A stretch of DNA of 6,964 nucleotides from Microcaldota archaeon. GTDB taxonomy: Archaea; Micrarchaeota; Micrarchaeia; Norongarragalinales; UBA97. Positions 1-6,568 of this stretch are shown one piece after another. Numbering within the stretch: position 1 is the first letter of the stretch; every line of letters starts with the position of its first letter. The notes beneath the pieces are model-generated. The model was not told where the DNA came from. It ran no database searches and saw nothing but the letters and a program-made list of their open reading frames with translations. The translations under genes were made by a program, and so were the position numbers. The stretch covers positions 1-6,964 of the forward strand of contig JACRGG010000054.1 of NCBI GenBank assembly GCA_016217775.1, written 5' to 3'.

Positions 1-1
1 C

Positions 2-412
2 GAGAAGAAAACCGAGGCCTCCAAAACTCCTGCCTTGAAAAAGGACGAGAAGGCTTCAAAGCCGGTCGAGAAGAAGGAAGAAGCCAAGGCTGGAAAAAAA
101 GAGGAGAAGAAGCAGGAAAAGAAGGAAGAAAAAAAACAGGAGAAGAAAAAAGTTTTGTTAAGCCGAGTTCACACGGTGCCGTTGCTGAAGGCGTACGAAA
201 AGCCCCAGACGAAAAGGGGGAACACCGCAATCAGGCTGTTGCGCGAGTTTATTGCAAGGCACTTAAAGCAGCCAAACCGCAAGCTAATTAAGATAGACAA
301 TGCAGTCAACTCCGCCATACTCGCGCGAGGCGCCATTAAGCCATTGAAAAAAGTTCGTGTTTTGACTGAAAAGCTGGAGGACCAAAGCATTCAAGTAAGC
401 TTGTCCAAGTAA
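2..412 (+). CDS. rpl31e: Large-subunit ribosomal protein eL31 (L31e), 5'-truncated by the window edge
   Basis: eL31 is a 50S protein at the rim of the peptide exit tunnel, found in archaea and eukaryotes. The frame is open to the left edge, so the true start lies outside. The TTG at 35 lies inside a continuous Lys/Glu-rich stretch and is an unlikely start. Of the 136 residues visible, about the last 86 form the eL31 core: SRVHTVPL, then a conserved arginine-rich helix (TAIRLLREFIARHLK), an I-K-I-D-x-x-x-N segment, and ARGAIKPLKKVRV. That core matches the family's usual full length. The preceding 50 or more residues are an extra basic/acidic extension rich in K, E and A, with two adjacent copies of KKEEKKQE just before the core. 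Such charged tails are usually disordered; binding to rRNA is a guess. The gene heads the archaeal eL31-aIF6-prefoldin-FtsY cluster. Identity of the core is secure; the length of the extension is unknown. Confidence 0.9.
   Translation, partial: EKKTEASKTPALKKDEKASKPVEKKEEAKAGKKEEKKQEKKEEKKQEKKKVLLSRVHTVPLLKAYEKPQTKRGNTAIRLLREFIARHLKQPNRKLIKIDNAVNSAILARGAIKPLKKVRVLTEKLEDQSIQVSLSK
95..142 (+). repeat. Tandem 24-bp repeat encoding KKEEKKQE twice in the eL31 extension
   Basis: Units 95-118 and 119-142 are in frame and encode the same eight residues. Seven of the eight codons differ, all at synonymous third positions (AAA/AAG and GAG/GAA). The repeat is thus exact in protein but diverged in DNA. 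Confidence 0.85.
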
Positions 413-428
413 AGGCCAGTTGGACGGG

Positions 429-445
429 TTTTTTCCATTAAATCG
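429..445 (+). promoter_or_regulatory. T-run followed by TATA-like box between rpl31e and aIF6
   Basis: Six T residues (429-434) follow the rpl31e stop by 17 bases, which fits a simple archaeal T-run terminator. ATTAAATC (437-444) resembles an archaeal box A and lies about 23 bases before the favoured TTG start of aIF6, so a leaderless or short-leader transcript is possible. Only sequence resemblance supports this; read-through from rpl31e is equally plausible. Confidence 0.3.
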
Positions 446-463
446 CCAGCCGGGTTGTTGCAA

Positions 464-1126
464 TTGAAGATACTAAAAACGGATGTTGAGAGAAACCCCT
501 TTATTGGAATGTTTTTGCAGACTAACGAAACCCACTCTTTCCTCCCGCCCACCGCGCCACCGCATCTGGTCGGCCAAGTGCAGGACGCGCTTGGGACACA
601 GGTAGTCAAATTATTCATTTCCCAATCGCCGCTAATCGGGATTTTCAGCGTGGTTAACTCGAATGGAGCCGTATTGTCCAAGCAGGCCGAGGCGCAGGAA
701 ATAAGCGTTTTCAAAAAATTGGGCTTGAACGCCTGCTTTATGGACAAGCTCGCGCCCGGAAACACTGTTTTATGCAATGATTACGGCGCCGTCGTGCCCA
801 AGCTTGTTGAGAGAAAACAAGCGCAGGAAATCCAGGACTGCCTCGGAGTTGCGGTGCTTCGAGCGGAGTTTGATTCAATCCAGGCAATCGGCTCGGGGTG
901 CGTCGCGAACAACTACGGGCTGTTGGCCTACAACGAGCTTGACGATGGAGAGATTAAAACGATTGCCGAGCACCTAAAAGTCAAGTCTTCCGCGCGCGCG
1001 ACGAACAACTTAGGGACGCCTTACAACAAGTACGGCCTCGTCGCGAACTCGAAGGGCGCAATCGTTGGCTCGCTGACAACCGGGTTTGAGCTTCAAAGGA
1101 TTTACAGCACGCTAAGCAAAGAGTGA
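464..1126 (+). CDS. eif6: Translation initiation factor 6 (aIF6), ribosome anti-association factor
   Basis: aIF6 binds the 50S subunit near its intersubunit face and prevents premature joining to 30S; it is cytoplasmic. The family folds as a five-fold pseudo-symmetric pentein, and repeated strand motifs are visible: NPFIG (residues 11-15), SPLIGIFSVVNSNGAVLS (55-72), GNTVLCNDYGAVVP (99-112), GSGCVANNYGLLAY (143-156) and KYGLVANSKGAIVG (189-202). The length of 220 residues is normal. In-frame TTG codons occur at 455, 458 and 464, and there is no ATG or GTG nearby. I chose 464 because it gives MKILKTDVERNPFIG, matching the usual short N-terminus; starting at 455 would add three residues. No Shine-Dalgarno precedes any of them. 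It follows rpl31e in the same frame and precedes pfdA, as in many archaea. Family assignment is secure; the start is less so. Confidence 0.92.
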   Translation: MKILKTDVERNPFIGMFLQTNETHSFLPPTAPPHLVGQVQDALGTQVVKLFISQSPLIGIFSVVNSNGAVLSKQAEAQEISVFKKLGLNACFMDKLAPGNTVLCNDYGAVVPKLVERKQAQEIQDCLGVAVLRAEFDSIQAIGSGCVANNYGLLAYNELDDGEIKTIAEHLKVKSSARATNNLGTPYNKYGLVANSKGAIVGSLTTGFELQRIYSTLSKE

Positions 1127-1150
1127 AAAAACGGGATTAATTAGTTTTAT

Positions 1151-1155
1151 GAGGT
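1151..1155 (+). promoter_or_regulatory. Shine-Dalgarno of pfdA
   Basis: GAGGT lies 10 bases before the pfdA ATG at 1166 and is complementary to the archaeal 16S rRNA 3' end. It fixes the pfdA start. Confidence 0.7.
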
Positions 1156-1165
1156 AAAGAAAACA

Positions 1166-1558
1166 ATGGCTGAAGACGGCAATAAGCAAGACAGGCAAGC
1201 GCAGCAGAAAATGATGCAGGCGCGCGCGATGCAGCAGCAAGCCCAGCAGCTGGAGGGGCAGCTCCAGGCGATTCAAACCGCCTTATCCGAGGTAATGCAG
1301 GGCCTTGAGTCGGTGAAGGCACTTAAGAACGAGAAGGAACTGCTGTTCCCGCTCGGCGGCGGGGCTTTTGTCAAGGCGGGAAAATCCGACGACAAGATAT
1401 TGTACGATGTCGGCGCGCAAATAATCGCCGAGAAGGACTACGATTCCGTGATTTCGTCGATGGAAGAGAGGAGAATGGAGTTGGAGAACGCGCTGAAAAA
1501 CGCGGGCGCGAACTTAAACGCGCTGGTAAAGCGCGCGCAGCAGGAGCAATTCCAGTAA
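1166..1558 (+). CDS. pfdA: Prefoldin alpha subunit
   Basis: Prefoldin is an ATP-independent hexameric chaperone (two alpha, four beta) that captures unfolded chains with long coiled-coil tentacles and passes them to the thermosome. The 130-residue protein shows the expected order: an N-terminal Gln/Ala-rich coiled coil (about 8-55), a central beta-hairpin region with the alpha-type signature LFPLGGGAFVKAG (60-72) followed by ILYDVGAQIIAEKDY (78-92), and a C-terminal coiled coil (about 95-128). The central GGG-F-V segment and the longer hairpin region separate it from the beta subunit. The ATG at 1166 has a good GAGGT site. It lies 39 bases after aIF6 and 34 bases before ftsY, the usual archaeal position except that no LX gene intervenes. 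The N-terminus is unusually rich in glutamine and methionine (residues 8-29). Confidence 0.9.
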   Translation: MAEDGNKQDRQAQQKMMQARAMQQQAQQLEGQLQAIQTALSEVMQGLESVKALKNEKELLFPLGGGAFVKAGKSDDKILYDVGAQIIAEKDYDSVISSMEERRMELENALKNAGANLNALVKRAQQEQFQ

Positions 1559-1592
1559 TTAAAACGAATTTCAATAAATAGAGTGAACTCAA

Positions 1593-2849
1593 ATGTTTGG
1601 CTTGCTGAAAAACAAGATTAGCTCCTTCATCGGAAGCTTGACTAAGAAAGAGGAGGAAAAACCAGCACAGCCGCCCGTTGGGGAGGAAAAGCCGGCTGAA
1701 GAAAAAAAGCAGGCTGTCGAAGAAGCCGCGCCGCAATTTGTTGAGGAAAAAAAACAAATTGCTGAAGAGAAACCTGTTTCTAAAGAAATTATTCCCCAGT
1801 CGGTTTGGGAAAAAAAACCTGTTTTGCCAAGGCCGCAGGCGGTTGAAGATGACGCAATCGGGCAAAAGCCTTTCGAGCCGATGCCAAAGCCTAAATTAAT
1901 TCCAGCAATGGAATCAAAGCCGCGCGAAGAGATTGCGCTAAAGCCAAAGCTCGGGCTTTTCTCGAAAGTCAGGCAATTGTTTTCAAGCGAAGTCGAGATT
2001 ACCGAAGGCGAGACGAAAGAGCTATTTGAGCAGCTTGAAATGGCGCTTCTAGAGTCAGACGTTTCTTTTGACACTGCGCAGTTTGTCCTCGGGGATTTGC
2101 GCAAGAGGCTCGTTGGAAAGCGCGTGCAGAAGGGGAAAATCGATTCGCAAATCCGCGCGGAGTTTTCCAATACGCTCAATTCGCTGTTCGCCGAATCGTT
2201 TAGCTTGGTTAATTACGTGAGCGCGCTGAAAAACAAGGGCGAGATTGCGGTAATTGTTTTCCTCGGGCCAAACGGCGCGGGAAAGACTACTACGATAGCC
2301 AAGCTCGCTAAGTTTTTGCAGGAAAATAATTTCACTCCCGTGATTAGCGCGTCCGACACTTTTCGCGCGGCGGCAATCGAGCAGTCGGCGTTCCACGGCG
2401 AGAAGCTGGGGGTGAAGGTAGTCAAGCACTCTTACGGGTCGGACCCGGCTGCGGTCGCGTTTGACGCGATTAATTACGCGAAGGCACACGCTGCGGACGT
2501 CGTGCTGGTGGACACCGCGGGGCGGCAGGAGACGAACCAGAATTTGCTTAAGGAAATGGAGAAGATAGTGCGCGTGGTCAAGCCGCACTTGAAGATTTTC
2601 GTCGGAGAAACCATCGCCGGCAACTCGATTATCGAGCAGGCGAAGACCTTCAACGAGAAAATCAAGCTCGACGCGATTATCCTGACCAAGCTCGACTGCG
2701 ACGCGAAGGGAGGCAACGCGTTTTCAATCGCGTACGAAACCAAGCTCCCCCTATTATTCATCGGAGTCGGCCAGGAGTACGCCGACTTGATTGCATTCGA
2801 CTCCAACTACCTGGTCGGCAAAGTATTGGAGAAGGAAACCGCGGGCTGA
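1593..2849 (+). CDS. ftsY: Signal recognition particle receptor FtsY (SRP GTPase)
   Basis: FtsY is the membrane-associated SRP receptor. Its GTPase pairs with SRP54 to deliver translating ribosomes to the Sec translocon. GTPase motifs are all present: G1 GPNGAGKTT (225-233), G2 DTFRAAA (255-261), G3 DTAGR (307-311), G4 TKLD (365-368) and G5 GVGQ (391-394), plus the SRP-GTPase-specific KGG-x-x-x-SIA segment after G4. The helical N domain begins near residue 119. Before it lie an amphipathic N-terminal stretch (1-16, MFGLLKNKISSFIGSL), possibly membrane-contacting, and a Lys/Glu/Pro-rich low-complexity linker (17-118). The linker resembles the bacterial acidic A domain in position but mixes K and E. 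The ATG at 1593 is preceded by GAGTGA (1581-1586), a partial Shine-Dalgarno. Co-location with eL31, aIF6 and prefoldin is the standard archaeal arrangement. At 418 residues it is longer than typical archaeal FtsY because of the linker. Confidence 0.95.
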   Translation: MFGLLKNKISSFIGSLTKKEEEKPAQPPVGEEKPAEEKKQAVEEAAPQFVEEKKQIAEEKPVSKEIIPQSVWEKKPVLPRPQAVEDDAIGQKPFEPMPKPKLIPAMESKPREEIALKPKLGLFSKVRQLFSSEVEITEGETKELFEQLEMALLESDVSFDTAQFVLGDLRKRLVGKRVQKGKIDSQIRAEFSNTLNSLFAESFSLVNYVSALKNKGEIAVIVFLGPNGAGKTTTIAKLAKFLQENNFTPVISASDTFRAAAIEQSAFHGEKLGVKVVKHSYGSDPAAVAFDAINYAKAHAADVVLVDTAGRQETNQNLLKEMEKIVRVVKPHLKIFVGETIAGNSIIEQAKTFNEKIKLDAIILTKLDCDAKGGNAFSIAYETKLPLLFIGVGQEYADLIAFDSNYLVGKVLEKETAG

Positions 2850-2854
2850 GCTGC

Positions 2855-2869
2855 TTTAAATCGTTTTTT
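2855..2869 (+). promoter_or_regulatory. TATA-like box overlapping a T-run after ftsY
   Basis: TTTAAATC (2855-2862) is a close match to archaeal box A and would place transcription start near 2885, giving a short leader to the ATG at 2899. Six T residues (2864-2869) directly follow and could end the ftsY transcript. Both roles are inferred from sequence resemblance and spacing. Confidence 0.4.
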
Positions 2870-2898
2870 CCCCCAATAATATTTTAGGTAATTAGAGT

Positions 2899-3672
2899 AT
2901 GGAGCACGTGCGAAAGCTTACGCGGAGATTGAACACCGTGTACGACGCACGCGCGGTTTTGTTCACTACAGACTATTATCCAAAAACAGCGTTCAAAACC
3001 AGCGTTATGCGCACGGAGTTAAGCCACGTGGTGGATGTGAAATTGGGCGAAACATCGTCTAGGCAGATTTTTTTGAGGGTAGCCAGCACTTTCGACGAGA
3101 ATGCGGTTAAGTTCCGCGAGATTTTAAGCGATTACGCGCACGATGCCGGAGTTGACGGAGACGAAATTGCCATAGCTAGAGTCAAAAAAGCGGGGGAATA
3201 CAAGTACGTGATTATTTCACACCCGCTGGCGAGAATTCCTTCCCCCGCTTACTACGGTAAGTATAATGCCGGCGGAAAACCCCCTGTTTTTGAAAGCAAT
3301 AAGCCGCACATTTACCCCGATTTGCAGTGGCACGTGGGCGCGGCAGTAAAAAGCCTCACTACTGCATTGAAAAAAATCAAGGCGAGGCCAAAAAACTGGG
3401 AGTCATCGCCATACAGCATTATCTACGGCATTGGAAAGCTGCAGCACTGGATTCCCAAAGGGCATCCCCACGCGCTTATCACTTCAACCACTAGAGAAAG
3501 AAAACTTCACTTGCTTTTCGTCGCGCCGAAAAAAGCCGGTTCCAGCGGCATCAATACGCTCGTTAAGACGTACGCCGCGAAAATAGGGATTAAGGAAAGC
3601 GCGGTTGAAGTCAGGTTAGAAAAGCGCAACGAAGAAGAGAACGACGCGATTATCTCCCACAATATTTCCTGA
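2899..3672 (+). CDS. Basic protein of unknown function, 257 residues
   Basis: I do not recognise this family. The ATG at 2899 is preceded by AGGT (2886-2889) at 9 bases, a plausible Shine-Dalgarno, and by a TATA-like box, so it is likely expressed on its own. The protein is basic (many K, R and H), with no signal peptide or hydrophobic segment long enough to span a membrane, so it is probably cytoplasmic. Visible points are an N-terminal basic stretch (EHVRKLTRRLN), a Gly/Pro-rich loop GKYNAGGKPP (120-129), a KKIKARPKNW segment, an HPH triplet (189-191) and a beta-like strand KLHLLFVAPKK. The alternation of hydrophobic and charged residues suggests a folded alpha/beta domain. The basic charge and the setting between ftsY and ileS would fit an RNA-binding or translation-linked role, but no catalytic motif supports this. 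The frame is intact and codon use resembles the neighbours. Confidence 0.8.
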   Translation: MEHVRKLTRRLNTVYDARAVLFTTDYYPKTAFKTSVMRTELSHVVDVKLGETSSRQIFLRVASTFDENAVKFREILSDYAHDAGVDGDEIAIARVKKAGEYKYVIISHPLARIPSPAYYGKYNAGGKPPVFESNKPHIYPDLQWHVGAAVKSLTTALKKIKARPKNWESSPYSIIYGIGKLQHWIPKGHPHALITSTTRERKLHLLFVAPKKAGSSGINTLVKTYAAKIGIKESAVEVRLEKRNEEENDAIISHNIS

Positions 3673-3701
3673 CTTTTACGGGCAACAGTTTTCAGATGGG
3701 C

Positions 3702-3728
3702 GCGCTCTTGCGCAAAGAACCGTTTTTT
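3702..3728 (+). terminator. Possible terminator between the unknown gene and ileS
   Basis: A 4-bp GCGC stem with a TCTT loop (3702-3713) is followed 9 bases later by six T residues (3723-3728), which are immediately followed by six A residues. The T-run alone could act as an archaeal terminator; the stem is weak. The T6A6 palindrome could instead serve as a TATA-like element for ileS. Confidence 0.3.
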
Positions 3729-3751
3729 AAAAAAGAACATAGCGTCTCTTA

Positions 3752-3767
3752 ATTGTTTTGCAACAAT
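3752..3767 (+). promoter_or_regulatory. Short inverted repeat upstream of ileS
   Basis: ATTGTT (3752-3757) and AACAAT (3762-3767) are perfect inverted arms around a 4-base spacer, ending 17 bases before the ileS ATG. The placement would suit a repressor operator near the start site. No matching regulator is visible, so the role is speculative. Confidence 0.25.
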
Positions 3768-3784
3768 AGTATTACGCGAGTTTT

Positions 3785-6568
3785 ATGTACGATTTTAAGA
3801 ACGTTGAAGGCACGGTAGCGTCTTGGTGGGAGAAGGAAAAAAACCAGATTGAGGCGAGCCTGCGCGACGAGCCGGGAAAAAAAACTTTTTCATTCCTCGA
3901 AGGCCCGCCGACGGCCAACGCGCCCCCGGCGCTGCACCACATCGAGATGCGCACTTTCAAGGACGCGAAAAACCGGTTTAAGTATATGCAGGGCTTCAGC
4001 GTTCCGCGCAAGGGAGGCTGGGACTGCCACGGCCTGCCCGTTGAAGTCGCGCAGGAAAAGGCGCTCGGGCTCAAGTCAAAAAAAGAAGTCGTAGCCTTAG
4101 GGGTGGGGCGCTTTGTGGCAAACTGCCGCGAGAGCGTGTTCTCCAAAATAGTGGACTGGAGCAAGACAACCAAGGAAATGGGGTACTGGATTGACTTGCA
4201 AAACCCTTACGTAACCTTGACTAACGATTACATTGAAAGCGTTTGGTGGAGCCTAAAGCAATTGTACGACAAGGGATTGTTGTACGAGGGGCACAAGGTA
4301 GTCCCGTACTGCCCGCGGTGCGAGACCCCGCTTTCCTCGCACGAAGTCGCGCAGGGGTACAAAAAAGTCAGCGACAAGACGATTACGGTTAAATTCAGGC
4401 TAAAGGACGCGGACGACACTTTCGTGCTCGCGTGGACTACAACCCCGTGGACACTGCCGTCAAACGTGGGCTTGGCCGTGAACCCTAAGACTACTTACGT
4501 TAAAGTCGAGAAGGACGGGCAGAAATTCATTTTGGCGCAGGAGCGCACCGAGCATTATTTTCCAATGGGGAAAATAATCGGGAAAATAAGCGGGAGCGAA
4601 TTGGTCGGGAGAAAATACGAGGCGCTAATGCCGTTTTTTGAAAGCGCGGCGAGAAACTCGTTTAAAATCGTGGCGGGCGATTTCGTGACCACACTCGAAG
4701 GCACGGGGGTAGTGCACATCGCCCCCGCGTTTGGCGAAGACGATTATAATGTCGGAAAGGAAAACAACCTTGATTTTTTGCAGCCGGTTGACTCAAGCGG
4801 AAAGTTCACTGCCGATGTTCCCCCGCTCGCGGACCAGTTCGTGAAAAAAGCGGACAGGCAGATAATCGAAATGCTTGAAGGCGAAGGCAAAATAATCAAG
4901 GCGGAAAGCTACGAGCACGACTACCCGTACTGCTGGCGGTGCGACACGCCATTATTGTACTACGCGACGCTCTCGTGGTTCGTGAAAGTAACCGCGTTTA
5001 GGGACAGGCTTGTCGAGAAGAACAGGGAAATCAATTGGTTCCCCGACAACATTAAGGACGGGCGCTTTGGAGAATGGCTTGCCGGCGCGAAGGACTGGGC
5101 GCTAAGCCGCAAAAAATTTTGGGGAACTCCCCTCCCGATTTGGAAGTGCGAGTGCGGAAAGATTACGTGCGTTGGGAGCAGGGAAGAGCTAATCAAGTTA
5201 ACCGGCGCGGCGGACAACATTGACTTGCACAAGCCGGGAATCGACGGGCTGGCGATTAAATGCGGGGCGTGCGGCAAGACGCAAAAGCGCGTTGCGGATG
5301 TTATTGACTGCTGGTACGATTCCGGGAGCGCTCCGTTCGCGCAATTGCACTACCCGTTCGAGAACAAGGATTATTTCCGCAAGCGCTTTCCGTACGATTT
5401 CATCGCCGAGGCCATAGACCAGACGCGCGGGTGGTTTTACACGATGCACGTCCTCTCGGTCGCGCTTTTCGACTCGGTGGCGTACAAAAACGTTGTTTGC
5501 GCGGGGCACATCGTGGACGAGAACAACCAGAAGATGAGCAAGTCCAAGGGCAACGTTCTCGACCCGCGCAAGGTATTCGATTCTGTCGGCGTTGACGCGG
5601 TCCGCCTGCAGTTTTGCACCAGCGCGGTGGGGGAGCCAAAGCGCTTTAGCGAGCAGCTCGTGCGGATGCAAGTAACCCCGTTCTTGAACATTTACTGGAA
5701 CACGTACGTTTTCACAAAGCAATTCAAGGCGGCAAGCAGGAAGGAAATTCGGATTGAGGACAAGTGGATTACCTCGCGCTTGAACACTTTGGTGAAGGAG
5801 TACACCGCGCACTTTGAGAAAAACGAGTTCAACAAGTGCTTCGAGAAGCTCGCCGTATTTGCCAACGATGATTTTTCGCGAACGTACATTAAATTAATCC
5901 GCGAGCGCACAGACGAGGGGGCGGCGGAGACGCTAAAAAACTGCTTGATGGCGGTCTCGAAGCTCTTGGCGCCGTTTTGCCCGTTCGTCACGGATTTTGT
6001 GTACCGCGACGCGATTGAAAGCAAGAACATTCACTTCACGCAGTGGCCGGTTTTGGAGGAGAAGAAGATTGACCCCGAGCTCGAGGGGTCGTTCGCGCTG
6101 GCCAACCGCATAATTGCGGAAATACTCTCCAAGCGCAACGAGGCGAAGATTGGCGTGCGATGGCCGCTTTCCAAGGCGGTTGTTTACGCGCCGGCAACCG
6201 GAGTGCTCGACAAGCTGACTGGATTGATTGAAAAGCAGGCGAACGTCAAGGACGTGCAGTTGGAGGACGGAGAGTTTAAAGTCGAGTTGGACACTGCGCT
6301 GACTATCGAATTGGAGAAGGAAGGGTTTTTGCGCGAGTTGACGCGAAAAGTCCAGGACGCGAGGAAAAACTCGGGGCTGGTGAAAGAAAACACGATTAAT
6401 CTAGTAATCAATTCTCCGGTTGACTTGAAGGGGTTGGAAAAGGAGTTTGCGCAAAAAGTCGGCGCGAAAACGCTGAAGTTCGAGAAGCCCACTGGGGAAC
6501 ACTTTTTCTACTCGAAGGAAAAAATCAGGGATAAGGAATTCGAGATTGCGTTTACTGCGGTGAAATAA
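3785..6568 (+). CDS. ileS: Isoleucyl-tRNA synthetase with altered HIGH motif
   Basis: IleRS activates isoleucine with ATP and charges tRNA-Ile, and it hydrolyses mischarged valine in its CP1 editing domain; it is cytoplasmic. Domain order is clear. The N-terminal Rossmann half has GPPTAN (40-45), then ALHH at 49-52 where HxGH is expected, and GWDCHGLPVE. A zinc-type CPRC follows at 176-179. The CP1 editing domain carries WTTTPWT (217-223) and VHIAPAFGEDDY (310-321). The second Rossmann half has CWRC (383-386), Cys 455/457 and 493/496, DQTRGWFY and KMSKS (583-587). A helical anticodon-binding domain starts near 640 and a short C-terminal domain ends the protein. The 927-residue length is shorter than many type-2 IleRS (about 1,040). 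The ATG at 3785 gives MYDFKNVEGTVASWW, a normal start for the family, but lacks a Shine-Dalgarno. The single-gene transcript is flanked by an unknown gene and a small ORF. The GPPTAN start to the signature separates it from ValRS and LeuRS. The missing first His and the Gly-to-His change are the only broken landmarks. Confidence 0.96.
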   Translation: MYDFKNVEGTVASWWEKEKNQIEASLRDEPGKKTFSFLEGPPTANAPPALHHIEMRTFKDAKNRFKYMQGFSVPRKGGWDCHGLPVEVAQEKALGLKSKKEVVALGVGRFVANCRESVFSKIVDWSKTTKEMGYWIDLQNPYVTLTNDYIESVWWSLKQLYDKGLLYEGHKVVPYCPRCETPLSSHEVAQGYKKVSDKTITVKFRLKDADDTFVLAWTTTPWTLPSNVGLAVNPKTTYVKVEKDGQKFILAQERTEHYFPMGKIIGKISGSELVGRKYEALMPFFESAARNSFKIVAGDFVTTLEGTGVVHIAPAFGEDDYNVGKENNLDFLQPVDSSGKFTADVPPLADQFVKKADRQIIEMLEGEGKIIKAESYEHDYPYCWRCDTPLLYYATLSWFVKVTAFRDRLVEKNREINWFPDNIKDGRFGEWLAGAKDWALSRKKFWGTPLPIWKCECGKITCVGSREELIKLTGAADNIDLHKPGIDGLAIKCGACGKTQKRVADVIDCWYDSGSAPFAQLHYPFENKDYFRKRFPYDFIAEAIDQTRGWFYTMHVLSVALFDSVAYKNVVCAGHIVDENNQKMSKSKGNVLDPRKVFDSVGVDAVRLQFCTSAVGEPKRFSEQLVRMQVTPFLNIYWNTYVFTKQFKAASRKEIRIEDKWITSRLNTLVKEYTAHFEKNEFNKCFEKLAVFANDDFSRTYIKLIRERTDEGAAETLKNCLMAVSKLLAPFCPFVTDFVYRDAIESKNIHFTQWPVLEEKKIDPELEGSFALANRIIAEILSKRNEAKIGVRWPLSKAVVYAPATGVLDKLTGLIEKQANVKDVQLEDGEFKVELDTALTIELEKEGFLRELTRKVQDARKNSGLVKENTINLVINSPVDLKGLEKEFAQKVGAKTLKFEKPTGEHFFYSKEKIRDKEFEIAFTAVK
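6559..6563 (+). promoter_or_regulatory. Shine-Dalgarno of the small ORF after ileS
   Basis: GGTGA sits within the last codons of ileS, 5 bases before the ATG at 6569. It is the canonical archaeal site and argues that the downstream ORF was a real, coupled gene. Confidence 0.6.

Noticed and set aside
35..37. TTG as the start of eL31
   Set aside because: The same frame is open and equally Lys/Glu-rich back to the left edge, so the TTG is almost certainly an internal leucine.
1589..2179. Antisense ORF of 196 codons
   Set aside because: It lies opposite the ftsY linker and N domain; its Ser/Phe-rich product is what Lys/Glu-rich codons give on the other strand.
2055..2588. Antisense ORF of 177 codons inside ftsY
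   Set aside because: It covers the conserved G1-G3 GTPase motifs on the + strand and has no family resemblance.
3507..3740. Antisense ORF of 77 codons before ileS
   Set aside because: It mostly overlaps the unknown gene, and its start is just the T6A6 tract read as Phe and Lys codons.
3673..3784. T-box riboswitch upstream of ileS
   Set aside because: The region is only 112 bases, has no long specifier stem, and T-boxes are bacterial.
5198..5812. Antisense ORF of 204 codons inside ileS
   Set aside because: It overlaps well-conserved IleRS motifs, and its Arg/Val/Leu-rich composition is typical of a shadow of GC-rich coding sequence.
3785..6568. ValRS or LeuRS rather than IleRS
   Set aside because: GPPTAN, the SRKKFWGTPLPIW segment and the DQTRGWFY motif fit IleRS; ValRS would have a GPPNVTG-type segment.
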